A stretch of 64,000 nucleotides of DNA from Pseudomonas nabeulensis (GCF_004682045.1 NZ_QUZT01000007.1:62001-126000); one strand, 5' to 3'; shown: positions 1 to 8,614, numbered from the stretch's first letter. Numbers and translations are program-made. Notes: generated from the letters alone by a model not told the origin.

Positions 1-20
1 CCAAAGGAAGGGCCCCTGTC

Positions 21-605
21 GTGACTGCCATTAAACTGATCGTTGGCCTGGGAAATCCAGGCGCCGAATACGAACAGACCCGGCATAACGCGGGGGCCCT
101 TTTTGTTGAGCGCATCGCCCACGCGCAAGGTGTGAACCTAGTGGCCGATCGCAAGTATTTTGGCCTGACCGGGCGCTTCTCGCACCAGGGTCAGGATGTT
201 CGTCTACTGATTCCCACCACCTACATGAACCGCAGCGGCCAGGCTGTCGCGGCGCTTGCGGGGTTCTTCCGGATCAAGCCCGAAGAAATCCTGGTGGCCC
301 ATGACGAACTGGACCTGCCACCCGGCGTTGCCAAGCTCAAGCTCGGCGGCGGGCACGGCGGGCACAATGGCCTGCGCGACATCATCGCGCAGTTGGGTAA
401 TCAGAATAATTTCTACCGTCTGCGGCTCGGCATTGGCCACCCAGGCGTTGCCAGTATGGTTTCAAATTTCGTCCTGGGTCGTGCGCCACGCGCCGAACAG
501 GAAAAACTCGATGCCAGCATCGACTTTGCCCTCGGCGTGCTGCCGGATATCTTCGCCGGTGAATGGAACCGCGCGATGAAAAACCTGCACAGCCAGAAGG
601 CCTGA
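21..605 (+). CDS. pth: Peptidyl-tRNA hydrolase
   Basis: Cleaves the ester bond of peptidyl-tRNAs released from stalled ribosomes and so recycles tRNA in the cytoplasm. The 194-residue length is normal for bacterial Pth. The N-terminal GLGNPG loop (Asn12), the catalytic His22 in TRHNAG and the AHDELD segment with the conserved Asp are all present, followed by the [12 protein letters not shown] substrate loop. The start is GTG with an AAGGAAG ribosome binding site at about positions 4-10. It lies 21 bases ahead of ychF, the usual pth-ychF pairing in Pseudomonas, and is very likely co-transcribed with it. Confidence 0.97.
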   Translation: MTAIKLIVGLGNPGAEYEQTRHNAGALFVERIAHAQGVNLVADRKYFGLTGRFSHQGQDVRLLIPTTYMNRSGQAVAALAGFFRIKPEEILVAHDELDLPPGVAKLKLGGGHGGHNGLRDIIAQLGNQNNFYRLRLGIGHPGVASMVSNFVLGRAPRAEQEKLDASIDFALGVLPDIFAGEWNRAMKNLHSQKA

Positions 606-626
606 CTCTTACCGAGGGGAAACACC

Positions 627-1727
627 ATGGGATTCAATTGCGGCATCGTCGGCCTGCCCAACGTCGGCAAATCCACCCTGTTCAACGCCCTGACCAAGTC
701 CGGTATTGCGGCGGAGAACTTCCCCTTCTGCACCATCGAACCCAACAGCGGTATCGTGCCGATGCCGGACCCACGCCTGGACGCCCTGGCGGCCATCGTC
801 AATCCAAAGCGCATCCTGCCGACCACCATGGAGTTCGTCGACATCGCAGGCCTGGTAGCTGGCGCGTCGAAAGGTGAAGGCCTGGGCAACAAGTTCCTGG
901 CCAACATCCGTGAGACCGATGCTATCGCCCACGTGGTCCGCTGCTTTGAAGACGAGAACGTGATTCACGTCTCCAACAGCGTCGACCCTAAACGCGACAT
1001 CGAGATCATCGACCTGGAACTGATCTTCGCCGACCTCGACAGCTGCGAGAAACAACTGCAGAAAGTCGCGCGCAACGCCAAGGGCGGCGACAAGGATGCA
1101 GTGGTCCAGAAAGGCCTGCTGGAGCAATTGATCGCACACTTCACCGAAGGCAAGCCGGCACGCAGCCTGATGAAGAACATGGGCGCTGACGAGAAAGCAG
1201 TGATCAAGGGCTTCCACCTGCTGACCACCAAGCCTGTGATGTACATCGCCAACGTGGCCGAAGACGGTTTCGAGAACAACCCGCTGCTCGACGTGGTCAA
1301 GGCCATTGCCGACGAAGAAGGCGCCATCGTGGTTCCGGTGTGCAACAAAATCGAAGCGGAAATCGCCGAGCTGGATGACGGCGAAGAAAAAGACATGTTC
1401 CTCGAGGCCCTGGGCCTGGAAGAACCAGGCCTGAACCGCGTGATTCGCGCCGGTTACGACATGCTCAACCTGCAGACCTACTTCACCGCCGGTGTCGAAG
1501 AAGTTCGTGCATGGACCGTCAAGGTCGGCGCCACCGCGCCACAGGCTGCCGGTGTTATCCACACCGACTTCGAAAAAGGCTTCATCCGCGCCGAAGTGAT
1601 CGCCTACAACGACTTCATCCAATACAAGGGTGAAGCCGGTGCCAAGGAAGCCGGTAAATGGCGCCTGGAAGGCAAGGACTACATCGTTAAAGATGGTGAT
1701 GTCATGCACTTCCGCTTCAACGTGTAA
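627..1727 (+). CDS. ychF: Redox-regulated ATPase YchF (Obg family)
   Basis: Ribosome- and proteasome-like-partner-associated P-loop NTPase of the Obg/OLA1 family that hydrolyses ATP rather than GTP. The 366 residues begin with the [10 protein letters not shown]-loop (residues 8-16). The specificity motif is NKIE instead of the GTPase NKxD, which is the hallmark of YchF, and a C-terminal TGS-like domain follows (about 280-366, with the conserved HTDFEKGF segment). An SD-like AGGGGAAA precedes the ATG. It is the last backbone gene before the type III secretion cluster and is closed by its own terminator. Confidence 0.97.
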   Translation: MGFNCGIVGLPNVGKSTLFNALTKSGIAAENFPFCTIEPNSGIVPMPDPRLDALAAIVNPKRILPTTMEFVDIAGLVAGASKGEGLGNKFLANIRETDAIAHVVRCFEDENVIHVSNSVDPKRDIEIIDLELIFADLDSCEKQLQKVARNAKGGDKDAVVQKGLLEQLIAHFTEGKPARSLMKNMGADEKAVIKGFHLLTTKPVMYIANVAEDGFENNPLLDVVKAIADEEGAIVVPVCNKIEAEIAELDDGEEKDMFLEALGLEEPGLNRVIRAGYDMLNLQTYFTAGVEEVRAWTVKVGATAPQAAGVIHTDFEKGFIRAEVIAYNDFIQYKGEAGAKEAGKWRLEGKDYIVKDGDVMHFRFNV

Positions 1728-1746
1728 GTCTCACTGACGATTCAAT

Positions 1747-1773
1747 AAGCCGATGCACTGCATCGGCTTTTTT
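1747..1773 (+). terminator. Intrinsic terminator after ychF
   Basis: A 9-bp perfect stem AAGCCGATG/CATCGGCTT with a 5-base loop is followed by a run of T. It lies 20 bases after the ychF stop and separates the backbone operon from the secretion cluster. Confidence 0.9.
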
Positions 1774-2039
1774 ATGGGCGCCATTTGCGCCTCGCTCGGC
1801 AAACACTCAACTAAACATAATAAACACTCAACCGATTCACTCTACAATCAAGAATTAACCTACATACTACAAGTGCAACCACAACACACTTAGCCTTGCG
1901 CTTGACGAAATACGCCCAGCCAGACTTATCAGCGATCATCCCTACCTGCAAACACGGTGACAACGGTGTTAGTTTCCGGTTTACTTGCGCTAACTTCACC
2001 ACCCTCATGAAGTTGTAACCGTGTTGGAGCAATAGCAGT
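1774..2039. other. AT-richer intergenic region upstream of rspR
   Basis: No convincing gene is present. A 73-codon leftward reading frame (1811-2032) has no ribosome binding site or recognisable similarity. The stretch is visibly richer in A+T than the flanking backbone, as often seen at the edge of transferred DNA, and must hold the rspR promoter. I could not pick out a convincing -35/-10 pair. A GGAG at 2026-2029 is the likely rspR ribosome binding site. Confidence 0.5.
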
Positions 2040-2957
2040 ATGTCGGCCCTTGATCAAAATAGACCTATTATCGACAACCCCTTCATCGACTGCCCAGCCA
2101 TCGAAACCACCGTCAATAACACTGCCGCATTGAATATTGACGTTCTGTTACTCGGTGAAACCGGAACGGGCAAGGACACCCTGGCACAACGTATACATTA
2201 TCTGTCCGGGCGCAAAGGAAACTTTGTGGCGGTCAACTGTGCCGCCATCCCGGAAACCCTCGCAGAAAGCCAACTCTTCGGTGTGAACAGCGGCGCCTAT
2301 ACCGGCGCGATGCAGTCGCGGGCTGGCTTTGTAGAAGCTGCCAACCTGGGTACCTTGTACCTCGACGAAATCGACAGTATGTCCCTGCCACTGCAAGCCA
2401 AACTGTTGCGAGTGCTGGAGTGCCGAGGGGTTGAGCGCCTGGGCTCGACGCGGTTTATCCGGGTGGATATGCGCGTCATTGCCTCCGCCCAGCAATCCTT
2501 GCATGACATGGTGGAGCGAGGGGCGTTCCGGCGGGATCTGTATTTTCGTCTCAACGTCGTCAGCATCCACCTTCCGCCTCTGCGCGAGCGCCGTGAACGC
2601 ATCATTCCCTTGTTCCTCGACATGATCAGGCAAGAGTCCGACGCCTTTAAATGCCTGGTGCTGACGCCTGCCGGTACGTTGTTGCAGCAACTGATCTGCC
2701 ACCGCTGGCAGGGTAATGTCCGCGAGCTGCGCTCAGCCGCCAAACGTTTTGTATTGGGCTTGAGCCCGCTGCCCTTGAGCCACGTGCCACACACGGAAAC
2801 AAGCTTAAAGACGCGCCTGCAACAAATCGAAAAAGCATTGATTGAAGAGTCACTGCTACGCCATGAGCACAGTGTTGATAGCGCTGCCGCGGAACTGGGG
2901 GTCGCCAGGCGCACCCTCTACTACCGAATGAAACAACTGGAAATATCGCTGGAATGA
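2040..2957 (+). CDS. rspR: Sigma-54 enhancer-binding activator, HrpR/HrpS type
   Basis: AAA+ activator that opens sigma-54 promoters; here the expected target is the rspL promoter at 18901. The 305-residue protein has no N-terminal receiver domain, as in HrpR/HrpS of P. syringae. Walker A is GETGTGKD (39-46), the sigma-54-contacting loop is GAYTGA (85-90, usually GAFTGA), Walker B is YLDEID (107-112), and the arginine-finger region RRDLYFRLN lies near 165-172. A Fis-like helix-turn-helix occupies about 280-303. P. syringae uses an HrpR-HrpS heteromer, but only this one activator gene is present here. It is separated from the first structural gene by 353 bases, so it has its own promoter. Confidence 0.92.
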   Translation: MSALDQNRPIIDNPFIDCPAIETTVNNTAALNIDVLLLGETGTGKDTLAQRIHYLSGRKGNFVAVNCAAIPETLAESQLFGVNSGAYTGAMQSRAGFVEAANLGTLYLDEIDSMSLPLQAKLLRVLECRGVERLGSTRFIRVDMRVIASAQQSLHDMVERGAFRRDLYFRLNVVSIHLPPLRERRERIIPLFLDMIRQESDAFKCLVLTPAGTLLQQLICHRWQGNVRELRSAAKRFVLGLSPLPLSHVPHTETSLKTRLQQIEKALIEESLLRHEHSVDSAAAELGVARRTLYYRMKQLEISLE

Positions 2958-3190
2958 CGTAATAGGGAACGCGTGCCTGGAAAGACCTTACTGAGTGTTT
3001 TATGCCTTGCTGCTTTCACGCCATCCAAGCTCAACCTACGACGGGCAAGGTCATGGCTTTAAGCCAAAGTTTCTTCATCCCAATCAATCAAACGCAATAA
3101 CAGGGCAATAAGACCAGGCTCGATAGATATGCCCCCATAAACGTATCGATCATCAAGAAACATCTTCATATAAATGTTTTTTATCGATCT
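2958..3190. other. Non-coding stretch between rspR and the first hrp box
   Basis: I see no gene or clear hairpin with a T-run in these 233 bases. The following stretch to 3310 holds the hrp box and an untranslated leader of about 90 bases. Confidence 0.5.
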
Positions 3191-3219
3191 GGAACGCTAC
3201 TCACACCAATCACCACGCA
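3191..3219 (+). promoter_or_regulatory. hrp box (RspL/HrpL-type ECF promoter) for the pilin-rspB-rscJ-rspD-rspE operon
   Basis: GGAACG (3191-3196), a 16-base spacer, then CCACGCA (3213-3219). The P. syringae HrpL promoter consensus is GGAACC-N15/16-CCACNNA, so one base of the -35 part differs. It sits about 90 bases before the first small gene of the operon. Confidence 0.88.
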
Positions 3220-3310
3220 GAACATGAACAAACTAAAGTTTGCTCGATCGCTGCTGGTGTTGAACAAGCGCCATCAGCACCTCAATTAAACTGCACACAA
3301 AGGTGACCCT

Positions 3311-3481
3311 ATGTCCTCTATACCTTCTGGCGGCGCTGGCCTGAGCGCCGGTGCCCAGGCACAACTGGACCAAATCAACGCCAACAAAGAAAGGAAAGTT
3401 GTCGAAGAGGCAGCAAAGACTGCTGAGCAAGAACTCACGACAGCAAAAGCGGGACGCGTGAAGTCTTTACGGTTCGCTTAA
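3311..3481 (+). CDS. Candidate type III pilus/needle subunit (HrpA-like), 56 aa
   Basis: A 56-codon gene, ATG at 3311 and TAA at 3479-3481, with AAAGGTG about 7 bases upstream. The N-terminus is rich in Ser, Gly and Ala. From about residue 18 to the end it is a polar, probably helical segment (Gln, Lys, Glu, Ala) with no Cys or Trp, and the C-terminus reads KSLRFA. Its size, composition and place as first gene behind the hrp box and just before the inner-rod gene match where hrpA sits in Hrp-1 clusters. Similarity to known HrpA pilins is weak by eye, as is normal for these fast-changing proteins. Alternatives are a small harpin-like secreted protein or a chaperone. Function is inferred from context. 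Confidence 0.62.
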   Translation: MSSIPSGGAGLSAGAQAQLDQINANKERKVVEEAAKTAEQELTTAKAGRVKSLRFA

Positions 3482-3566
3482 GCAAAACCGGCCTCCTCGT
3501 CTGATCGGGTCGAGGAGGTCGTGGCGCCATCGCCCACTGCAGCCGACATCGTCAAAGGAGTTTCAT

Positions 3567-3932
3567 TTGTACATTACCCACACGGGGCTCCCGGGAAACG
3601 GGCCTCACTCTACTCAGGCCGAAACGCCGGATGCACTCAACGGAGCATCGGATATCAACTTCTTCAATGCGCAACTGAGCGCCAGCCGACAGCCCCTCAG
3701 CGAAGGTGCTACCTCCACGGCCGCGAATCTGTTTTCCCTGAGTGCAACTGAATCGACTGCGGCAGCCAAGCGCGTGCAAAGAGGAATACGGGACACCCTG
3801 TCGAACAAGCAGACCAAAGAAGCGCATGCGCTACCAGAGGCCCTTGCAGCGGCGAACCTTGGCGTAGTCGCCCAGGTCAAGGTTGTCGGCTTGCTGGTCA
3901 AAGGCGTCGATAAAATCGCCACCATGGGATAG
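3567..3932 (+). CDS. rspB: Type III secretion inner rod protein (HrpB/SctI family)
   Basis: 121 residues. The C-terminal third (about 90-120) is a hydrophobic, amphipathic helix with Val-Lys-Val-Val-Gly-Leu-Leu and Gly-Val-Asp-Lys, as in the YscI/HrpB rod proteins that line the base of the needle channel. The first codon is TTG: an AAAGGAG at 3554-3560 lies 6 bases before it and no ATG lies in reach, so the site decides the start. It is followed after 4 bases by the ring lipoprotein gene rscJ, the same order as hrpB-hrcJ in P. syringae. Confidence 0.85.
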   Translation: MYITHTGLPGNGPHSTQAETPDALNGASDINFFNAQLSASRQPLSEGATSTAANLFSLSATESTAAAKRVQRGIRDTLSNKQTKEAHALPEALAAANLGVVAQVKVVGLLVKGVDKIATMG

Positions 3933-3936
3933 CCGT

Positions 3937-4722
3937 ATGTACCGCTATCTCTGCATCGCCTTATTTCTCTTATCGCCGTTGATGCTGACCGGCTGCGGCG
4001 AAAGCGTGGAACTGCATCGCCAACTCTCGGAGCAGGAAGCCAACGAAGTGATTGCCGAGCTGGCAGACAAGCAGATCCGCGCCCAGAAAATTCCGGCCAA
4101 AGACGGCGTGGTTGTTCGCGTGCGGGCCAATGACATCAGCCGAGCGGTGCGTACACTGGAAGCCGTCGGCCTGCCCAAAGTGGCCCGCTCTACCTTGGGC
4201 GATATCTTCCGCAAGGAAGGGGTGATCTCCACACCACTGGAAGAACGCGCACGTTACATCTACGCGCTGTCCCAGGAACTGGAGGCCACCTTGTCGAATA
4301 TCGATGGGGTGATCGTTGCACGCGTGCATGTGGTGCTGCCTGAGCGGGTGGCACCCGGCGAGCCTGTGCAGCCGGCATCTGCATCGGTGTTCATCAAGCA
4401 TGACCCGCGGCTGGACCCTGACAACATTCAACCCCGTGTGCGCAGAATGGTCGCCAGCAGCATCCCCGGCATGGCTTCGGCCCTGGAAAACACACAAAAA
4501 CTGACCGTCGTTTTCGTCCCGGCCACTGCCTACCAGGAGCAACAACAGCTTAGCTTTTTCGGCCCCTTCCTGGTGCCGGAGCAAGACCTGGGGTTCTGGC
4601 GCGCCAGTTCCATGCTGCCTCTGGTCGCTCTGGTACTAGGCGCTACCGGCTGGCTATTCTGGCGCCGCCGGGGCACGGACACTCACCCGGCAGGCACTGC
4701 GACCGCACTCAACCATGAGTAA
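3937..4722 (+). CDS. rscJ: Type III secretion inner-membrane ring lipoprotein (SctJ/HrcJ)
   Basis: Forms the periplasmic part of the inner MS ring of the basal body. 261 residues from the ATG at 3937, which begins a lipoprotein signal with lipobox LTGC. Two ring-building domains follow (VELHRQLSEQEANEVIAEL near the start, then ARVHVVLPER around residue 130), and a C-terminal transmembrane helix near 215-235 precedes a basic WRRRG stop-transfer. The reading frame is open further upstream to 3883, but that would bury the signal peptide and overlap rspB. The stop overlaps the start of rspD by 8 bases, showing translational coupling. Confidence 0.95.
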   Translation: MYRYLCIALFLLSPLMLTGCGESVELHRQLSEQEANEVIAELADKQIRAQKIPAKDGVVVRVRANDISRAVRTLEAVGLPKVARSTLGDIFRKEGVISTPLEERARYIYALSQELEATLSNIDGVIVARVHVVLPERVAPGEPVQPASASVFIKHDPRLDPDNIQPRVRRMVASSIPGMASALENTQKLTVVFVPATAYQEQQQLSFFGPFLVPEQDLGFWRASSMLPLVALVLGATGWLFWRRRGTDTHPAGTATALNHE

Positions 4723-5263
4723 GGATCTTGCGTGGGTAAGATGGTGGGCTTGCCCGTGGCAAAACGCCCACCATGACTGGCACACGCACAAGGGTTTCGC
4801 AGAAACCGCAGCGCTTTCACGCAGCCATCATCACCAGGTGAGCCACCTCTTCGGGATCGAGCCACAGCTCCCTCCCCATCCTTGCGTACCGGTGTTGCAG
4901 TTGGTACTGGCCCGCGCCTGGCAACGAGACCTCGTTCTTCAATTGGTCAAAGAGATCGGCAACCCCAGCCCTGATAGCCCGTTAAATGAGGAACATCGCC
5001 TCTGGTGTCAACGCCTGACCAAGGCATTGTCACCCGACCCGATCCCAGTGAGCGTTGAAGACCCACTGCATTGCCTGCGCGCTTGGGTTCCCCCCGCCGT
5101 CTGGCAGCGATTGCGCTTGAGTTTTGCGTACCACCGGGTACTTGAACTGGAAAAGCACCCCCGGTTGTCCTCTTCCCATGGCCGCTCGGACACGGTGTGG
5201 CAAGCCGCGCTCTGGCGCGCGACGTCAACCACCTTCAATGAATCCTTACCGCCGTATTCGTGA
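4715..5263 (+). CDS. rspD: Type III secretion accessory protein HrpD (SctK-like)
   Basis: 182 residues, rich in Leu, Trp and His, without signal peptide or membrane helix. Its place between rscJ (SctJ) and rspE (SctL) is that of hrpD in P. syringae, and SctK proteins with this neighbourhood act as a cytoplasmic docking factor for the C-ring/sorting platform. I recognise no catalytic motif. The assignment rests mainly on operon position and size, with loose similarity. It overlaps rscJ by 8 bases. Confidence 0.75.
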   Translation: MSKDLAWVRWWACPWQNAHHDWHTHKGFAETAALSRSHHHQVSHLFGIEPQLPPHPCVPVLQLVLARAWQRDLVLQLVKEIGNPSPDSPLNEEHRLWCQRLTKALSPDPIPVSVEDPLHCLRAWVPPAVWQRLRLSFAYHRVLELEKHPRLSSSHGRSDTVWQAALWRATSTTFNESLPPYS

Positions 5264-5273
5264 GACTCCCACC

Positions 5274-5852
5274 ATGTTTTGCACCCAGAAAATAGAGCTG
5301 TGTGCGGTGACCACTGACGTTCCAGTAGACCTGATTCCCAGGGAAATGCTCGCCGACTACACCCACGCCCAGCAGTTGCTCGAACAGGCCCAAGCCCACG
5401 CACAGGCGCTCATACGCCAAGCCGAATCCCAGTGCGAGCGCATGCTGGAAAAGGTCGGTCATCAATTCTGGCAACAGGCCAATACCCAATTGCAGCGCTG
5501 GGAGTCTGAGCGCCAGGCGATGCATGACCAGTTGGAACAGGTCGCCACGGCAGTGATCAACACAGCCCTGCGCAATTTCCTTGATGAGACGCCTCCTGCC
5601 CAACGTCTGACGGTACTGCTCAACAAACTGCTGGACGCCCAGATGCCCCCAATCGAGGCGACCTTGCGCTGCCATCCACTGGACCGCGAGCCCATCGAGC
5701 AATGCCTCGCACGTCTGCGCGATGTGCCCTGGAAACTCAAGGTCGATCACGACTGCACCGCCCAATCGTTGATGCTCGAAACAGAAGACGGTGGTTTTCA
5801 TATCAATTGGGCCAGTGCGCTGGAGCACCTGATACTCCCTGATGGTCGATGA
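5274..5852 (+). CDS. rspE: Type III secretion ATPase stator HrpE (SctL)
   Basis: Cytoplasmic stator that links the ATPase RscN to the C-ring, related to the FliH/YscL family. 192 residues from the ATG at 5274. A long Ala/Gln/Glu-rich coiled coil spans about residues 28-100, with heptads such as QLLEQAQAHAQALIRQAESQ, followed by a compact C-terminal half. The frame stays open upstream to 5124, but that would overlap more than half of rspD. The ATG lies 10 bases after the rspD stop. It is the last gene of this unit; a new hrp box begins 15 bases after it. Confidence 0.85.
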   Translation: MFCTQKIELCAVTTDVPVDLIPREMLADYTHAQQLLEQAQAHAQALIRQAESQCERMLEKVGHQFWQQANTQLQRWESERQAMHDQLEQVATAVINTALRNFLDETPPAQRLTVLLNKLLDAQMPPIEATLRCHPLDREPIEQCLARLRDVPWKLKVDHDCTAQSLMLETEDGGFHINWASALEHLILPDGR

Positions 5853-5867
5853 GCGCGCGTTTACGAT

Positions 5868-5896
5868 GGAACCTGTTACACATACGCAGCCACACA
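5868..5896 (+). promoter_or_regulatory. hrp box for the rspF-rscC-lipoprotein operon
   Basis: GGAACC (5868-5873), 16-base spacer, CCACACA (5890-5896): a full match to the HrpL-class consensus. It starts 15 bases after the rspE stop and ends 28 bases before the rspF GTG, so rspF-rscC has its own promoter as the hrpC operon does in P. syringae. Confidence 0.95.
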
Positions 5897-5924
5897 CGAG
5901 GTAGCAACCTACTGGAGAAACCCC

Positions 5925-6161
5925 GTGATTGGTGATGACCGTCTACTACCAAGGCTTTACCGGCAAATGGCCTCTGCCGAAAAACATTTCGATGAGATCA
6001 GTACCGCTGCCCGCGATGCTGAGGACAGCGAAGAGAGAGCAATGCTCTTTCAACAGATGATCGAAACAAAATCCAGCCTCGTTTCCGATATGGCGCTGAG
6101 CTCGTCCTATCAAACCTACCTGCAAGAAACCTTGAAATTCGCGCTCACTAACAGTGCCTAG
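5925..6161 (+). CDS. rspF: Small type III secretion protein HrpF
   Basis: 78 residues, starting at GTG with CTGGAGA 7-8 bases upstream. The protein is helical and acidic, with no signal peptide, Cys or Trp. HrpF of P. syringae is of similar size, heads the hrpC operon, and is placed by profile methods with the YscE-like/pilus-associated small chaperones. Here it is directly followed by the secretin gene: the hrpG gene that stands between hrpF and hrcC in P. syringae is absent. Exact role is inferred from position. Confidence 0.78.
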   Translation: MIGDDRLLPRLYRQMASAEKHFDEISTAARDAEDSEERAMLFQQMIETKSSLVSDMALSSSYQTYLQETLKFALTNSA

Positions 6162-6241
6162 CGACTGCCCCCGCTCACGTGATTTACCAGGCTTCCAGGC
6201 CCTCTGCCCGTAAGCGACTGCACTGAAACAGAGAACCTGCC

Positions 6242-8374
6242 ATGTATAACAAGACCCACAAGCACAAAGGCTTGCGCTCATGCACGCCTGCTGCTGTTGT
6301 AAAACGCGCTCACTGGCCTTGCCTGATCGCCCTGCCCCTGCTGCTGTTACCGCTGCAACACAGCTTGGCGGCTATCCCCGCCGAATGGAAAAACACCGCC
6401 TACGCCTACGAGGCAGAGCACAAACCCCTGAGGGACGTGCTCGAGGATTTCGCCCAGACATTCGGTACGCAATTGCAGGTCGAGGGCCTGCTCGAGGGCA
6501 ACGTCAACGGAAAAATCCGCGCAAACACGCCGCAGTCGCTGCTCGACCGACTGGGTATGGAACATCGATTTCAGTGGTACCTGTACAACAACACGCTCTA
6601 CATCAGCGCCCTGGACCAGCAGGAATCTGCACGCCTGGAAGTGTCGAGTGAAACCGTGGCCGACCTCAAGCAGGCGCTCACTGATATCGGGTTGCTCGAC
6701 AGCCGCTTCGGTTGGGGCGAATTACCTGAGGATGGTGTAGTCCTGGTCTCCGGCCCCAAGCGTTACATCGAACAGATCAAGCAGTTCAGCAGTAAGCGTC
6801 GCTCCGCCGACGAAAAACAGAGTGTGCTGACTTACCCCCTGAAATTTGCCAACGCAGCCGACCGCCAAATCGATTACCGCGGTGAAAAGATGGTTATCCC
6901 CGGAGTGGCCAGCATGCTGCGCGGGCTGCTTGAGCCTCGCTCTGCAACCGCACAGGCCACCCAGGCCCCGTCTTCCGGCGCAGCAGTGGTTTCGCCCCTG
7001 GCCCAACCCCGGCTTGGCAACCCGCTGCTGGGCCAGATGCTTGCCTCGCCGCCCCAGGCTCTCGCCAACAACAGCATGTCCCTGACACCGCGCGCACCGA
7101 CGTCGACCAGTCGAATTCGGGTTGAAGCCGATGTGCGTAACAACGCGGTGATGATCTATGACCTGCCAGAACGCCACATCATGTATCGCGACCTCATTAC
7201 CCAACTTGATGTGGCGCGCAAGCTGGTGGAAATCGACGCGATCATTCTTGATATCGAGCGCACTCAACTGCGCGAATTCGGGGTCAACTGGGGCTTTCAG
7301 AACGGTAACTTACGGGGCGGGGTGAATAACATTTCACCGGGCACGTCCTCGCAATTATCCATCGCCAACCGCGACGGTTTTTTTGCCGATGTACAGGCGC
7401 TGGAGCGACGTGGCCTGGCGACATTGGTATCGAACCCAACGGTACTGACCCTGGAAAACCAGCCCGCAGTGATTGACTTCAATCGCACGCAATACCTCAC
7501 GGCCGGCACTGAGGTCGCGACTATTTTGCCGATCACCGTCGGCACCAGCTTCCAGGTGATACCCCGGGTGATCACATCACGGGGCAGCCATCAAATTCAT
7601 CTGGCGATTGATATCGAAGACGGAAATTTCGATGAGTCCAATCCCAACCGCACCGGGCCCGATGTGCGCAAGGGCGCGGTCAGCACGCAAGCGGTGATGG
7701 CAGAAAAGCGTTCGCTGGTCGTAGGCGGGTTTCATGTCACGGAAAATGCGGACACCCTCAACAAGATCCCCCTTCTTGGCGATATTCCTTTGCTTGGGAA
7801 GGCGCTGTTTTCATCAACCGAGCGCAAAAACAATCGGCGCGAGCGCCTGTTTATCCTCACCCCTCGCGTTATCGGCGACCAGGCCGACCCTTCACGCTAC
7901 GTCCCCCAGGCCGATCAGGCAGAACTGCAGGCAGCCCTCAAACCCCTGGCGCGACGCGTGGCCCCGCACGCCCCCGAGGTCAAGCGCAACGACCTGATCC
8001 ACGCGCTGGCCACCCTGGTCAGCGGGCAAGTCCCTACGGCCTTCAAGACGGCACCGATGCCCGTGGGTCTCGATACCTTGTGTTCAACCCGCGACCTGCT
8101 CGCACTCAATACCGAGCGCAGCCAGTGGTACACCGGGCCGCAGTTCAATGTCGCCGTCGTGGTACTGCGCAACCAGTATGACCGCCATGTGCGCATCGAT
8201 GAGAAAGAGTGCAGTAACTCCCAGACACTGGCGGTGACTGCCTGGCCACGCGCCTGGCTCAAGCCGGGTGAAGAAGCCGAAGTGCTTATCGCCATGCGCC
8301 CGGTGGTGAAAGACGAACACATCGGCGTCTCGCGCCCCTCCTTGATCGCACCAACCGGGAAAAAACCAGAATGA
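6242..8374 (+). CDS. rscC: Type III secretion outer-membrane secretin (SctC/HrcC)
   Basis: Forms the outer-membrane ring through which the pilus passes. 710 residues, close to HrcC of P. syringae. The N-terminus is unusually long and basic before a hydrophobic signal core (about residues 26-42, cleavage after a Leu-Ala-Ala). Periplasmic N-domains follow (Ala-Asn-Ala-Ala-Asp near 203), then the secretin core with VSNPTVLTLENQPAVIDF near 400 and the signature VVGGFHVTENADTLNKIPLLGDIP near 500. The final 150 residues are a Pro-rich S-domain-like tail. The frame is intact, which matters because secretins in commensal strains are sometimes broken. Its TGA overlaps the ATG of the next small lipoprotein gene. 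Confidence 0.95.
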   Translation: MYNKTHKHKGLRSCTPAAVVKRAHWPCLIALPLLLLPLQHSLAAIPAEWKNTAYAYEAEHKPLRDVLEDFAQTFGTQLQVEGLLEGNVNGKIRANTPQSLLDRLGMEHRFQWYLYNNTLYISALDQQESARLEVSSETVADLKQALTDIGLLDSRFGWGELPEDGVVLVSGPKRYIEQIKQFSSKRRSADEKQSVLTYPLKFANAADRQIDYRGEKMVIPGVASMLRGLLEPRSATAQATQAPSSGAAVVSPLAQPRLGNPLLGQMLASPPQALANNSMSLTPRAPTSTSRIRVEADVRNNAVMIYDLPERHIMYRDLITQLDVARKLVEIDAIILDIERTQLREFGVNWGFQNGNLRGGVNNISPGTSSQLSIANRDGFFADVQALERRGLATLVSNPTVLTLENQPAVIDFNRTQYLTAGTEVATILPITVGTSFQVIPRVITSRGSHQIHLAIDIEDGNFDESNPNRTGPDVRKGAVSTQAVMAEKRSLVVGGFHVTENADTLNKIPLLGDIPLLGKALFSSTERKNNRRERLFILTPRVIGDQADPSRYVPQADQAELQAALKPLARRVAPHAPEVKRNDLIHALATLVSGQVPTAFKTAPMPVGLDTLCSTRDLLALNTERSQWYTGPQFNVAVVVLRNQYDRHVRIDEKECSNSQTLAVTAWPRAWLKPGEEAEVLIAMRPVVKDEHIGVSRPSLIAPTGKKPE

Positions 8375-8466
8375 CCCGCCTACTCTCGAGCCTCACCCTG
8401 ATAAGCCTGCTGGTTGTGGCCGGCTGCACCCCCACCTGCCGGGGCGACTCCTGCTCGCGCCCATAA
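8371..8466 (+). CDS. Very small lipoprotein, HrpT-like (31 aa)
   Basis: 31 codons, with the ATG at 8371 overlapping the rscC stop (ATGA). The N-terminus is a short basic part, a hydrophobic core and a lipobox VAGC (Cys19), leaving only 13 residues after the lipidated Cys, three of them Cys. In P. syringae the gene after hrcC is hrpT, an outer-membrane lipoprotein thought to help the secretin as a pilotin; that one is about twice as long. The identity is inferred from position and lipobox. It could be a truncated remnant. Confidence 0.6.
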   Translation: MTRLLSSLTLISLLVVAGCTPTCRGDSCSRP

Positions 8467-8577
8467 TCGAGTGCCGACAAGATGGTGATTTGGTGGCCGG
8501 AACACATGCGTACGCAGCCCGGCCCCTCCGGTGAGCGTTCAGACCATCAGACAATTTCACTGGAGAGATAACCTTCA

Positions 8578-8602
8578 AGGTGGGTGGCCCAGCCACTCAC
8601 CT
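8578..8602. terminator. Hairpin between the convergent rscC and rscU units
   Basis: AGGTGGGTGGC (8578-8588) pairs with GCCACTCACCT (8592-8602) with one G-T pair and a 3-base loop. It lies between converging operons and could act on both strands, but there is no clear T-run on either side, so termination is only a guess. Confidence 0.4.
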
Positions 8603-8614
8603 GTTGCTGTCAGA

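Noticed and set aside
609..1709. 366-codon leftward reading frame opposite ychF
   Set aside because: It mirrors the ychF codon frame exactly. Such long antisense frames come from the high-GC third-position bias and it has no start site or family.
1811..2032. 73-codon leftward reading frame between ychF and rspR
   Set aside because: Starts near the likely rspR promoter, lacks a ribosome binding site and has no recognisable features.
8482..8571. 29-codon reading frame after the small lipoprotein gene, considered as an hrpV remnant
   Set aside because: No ribosome binding site, no likeness to HrpV and far too short.
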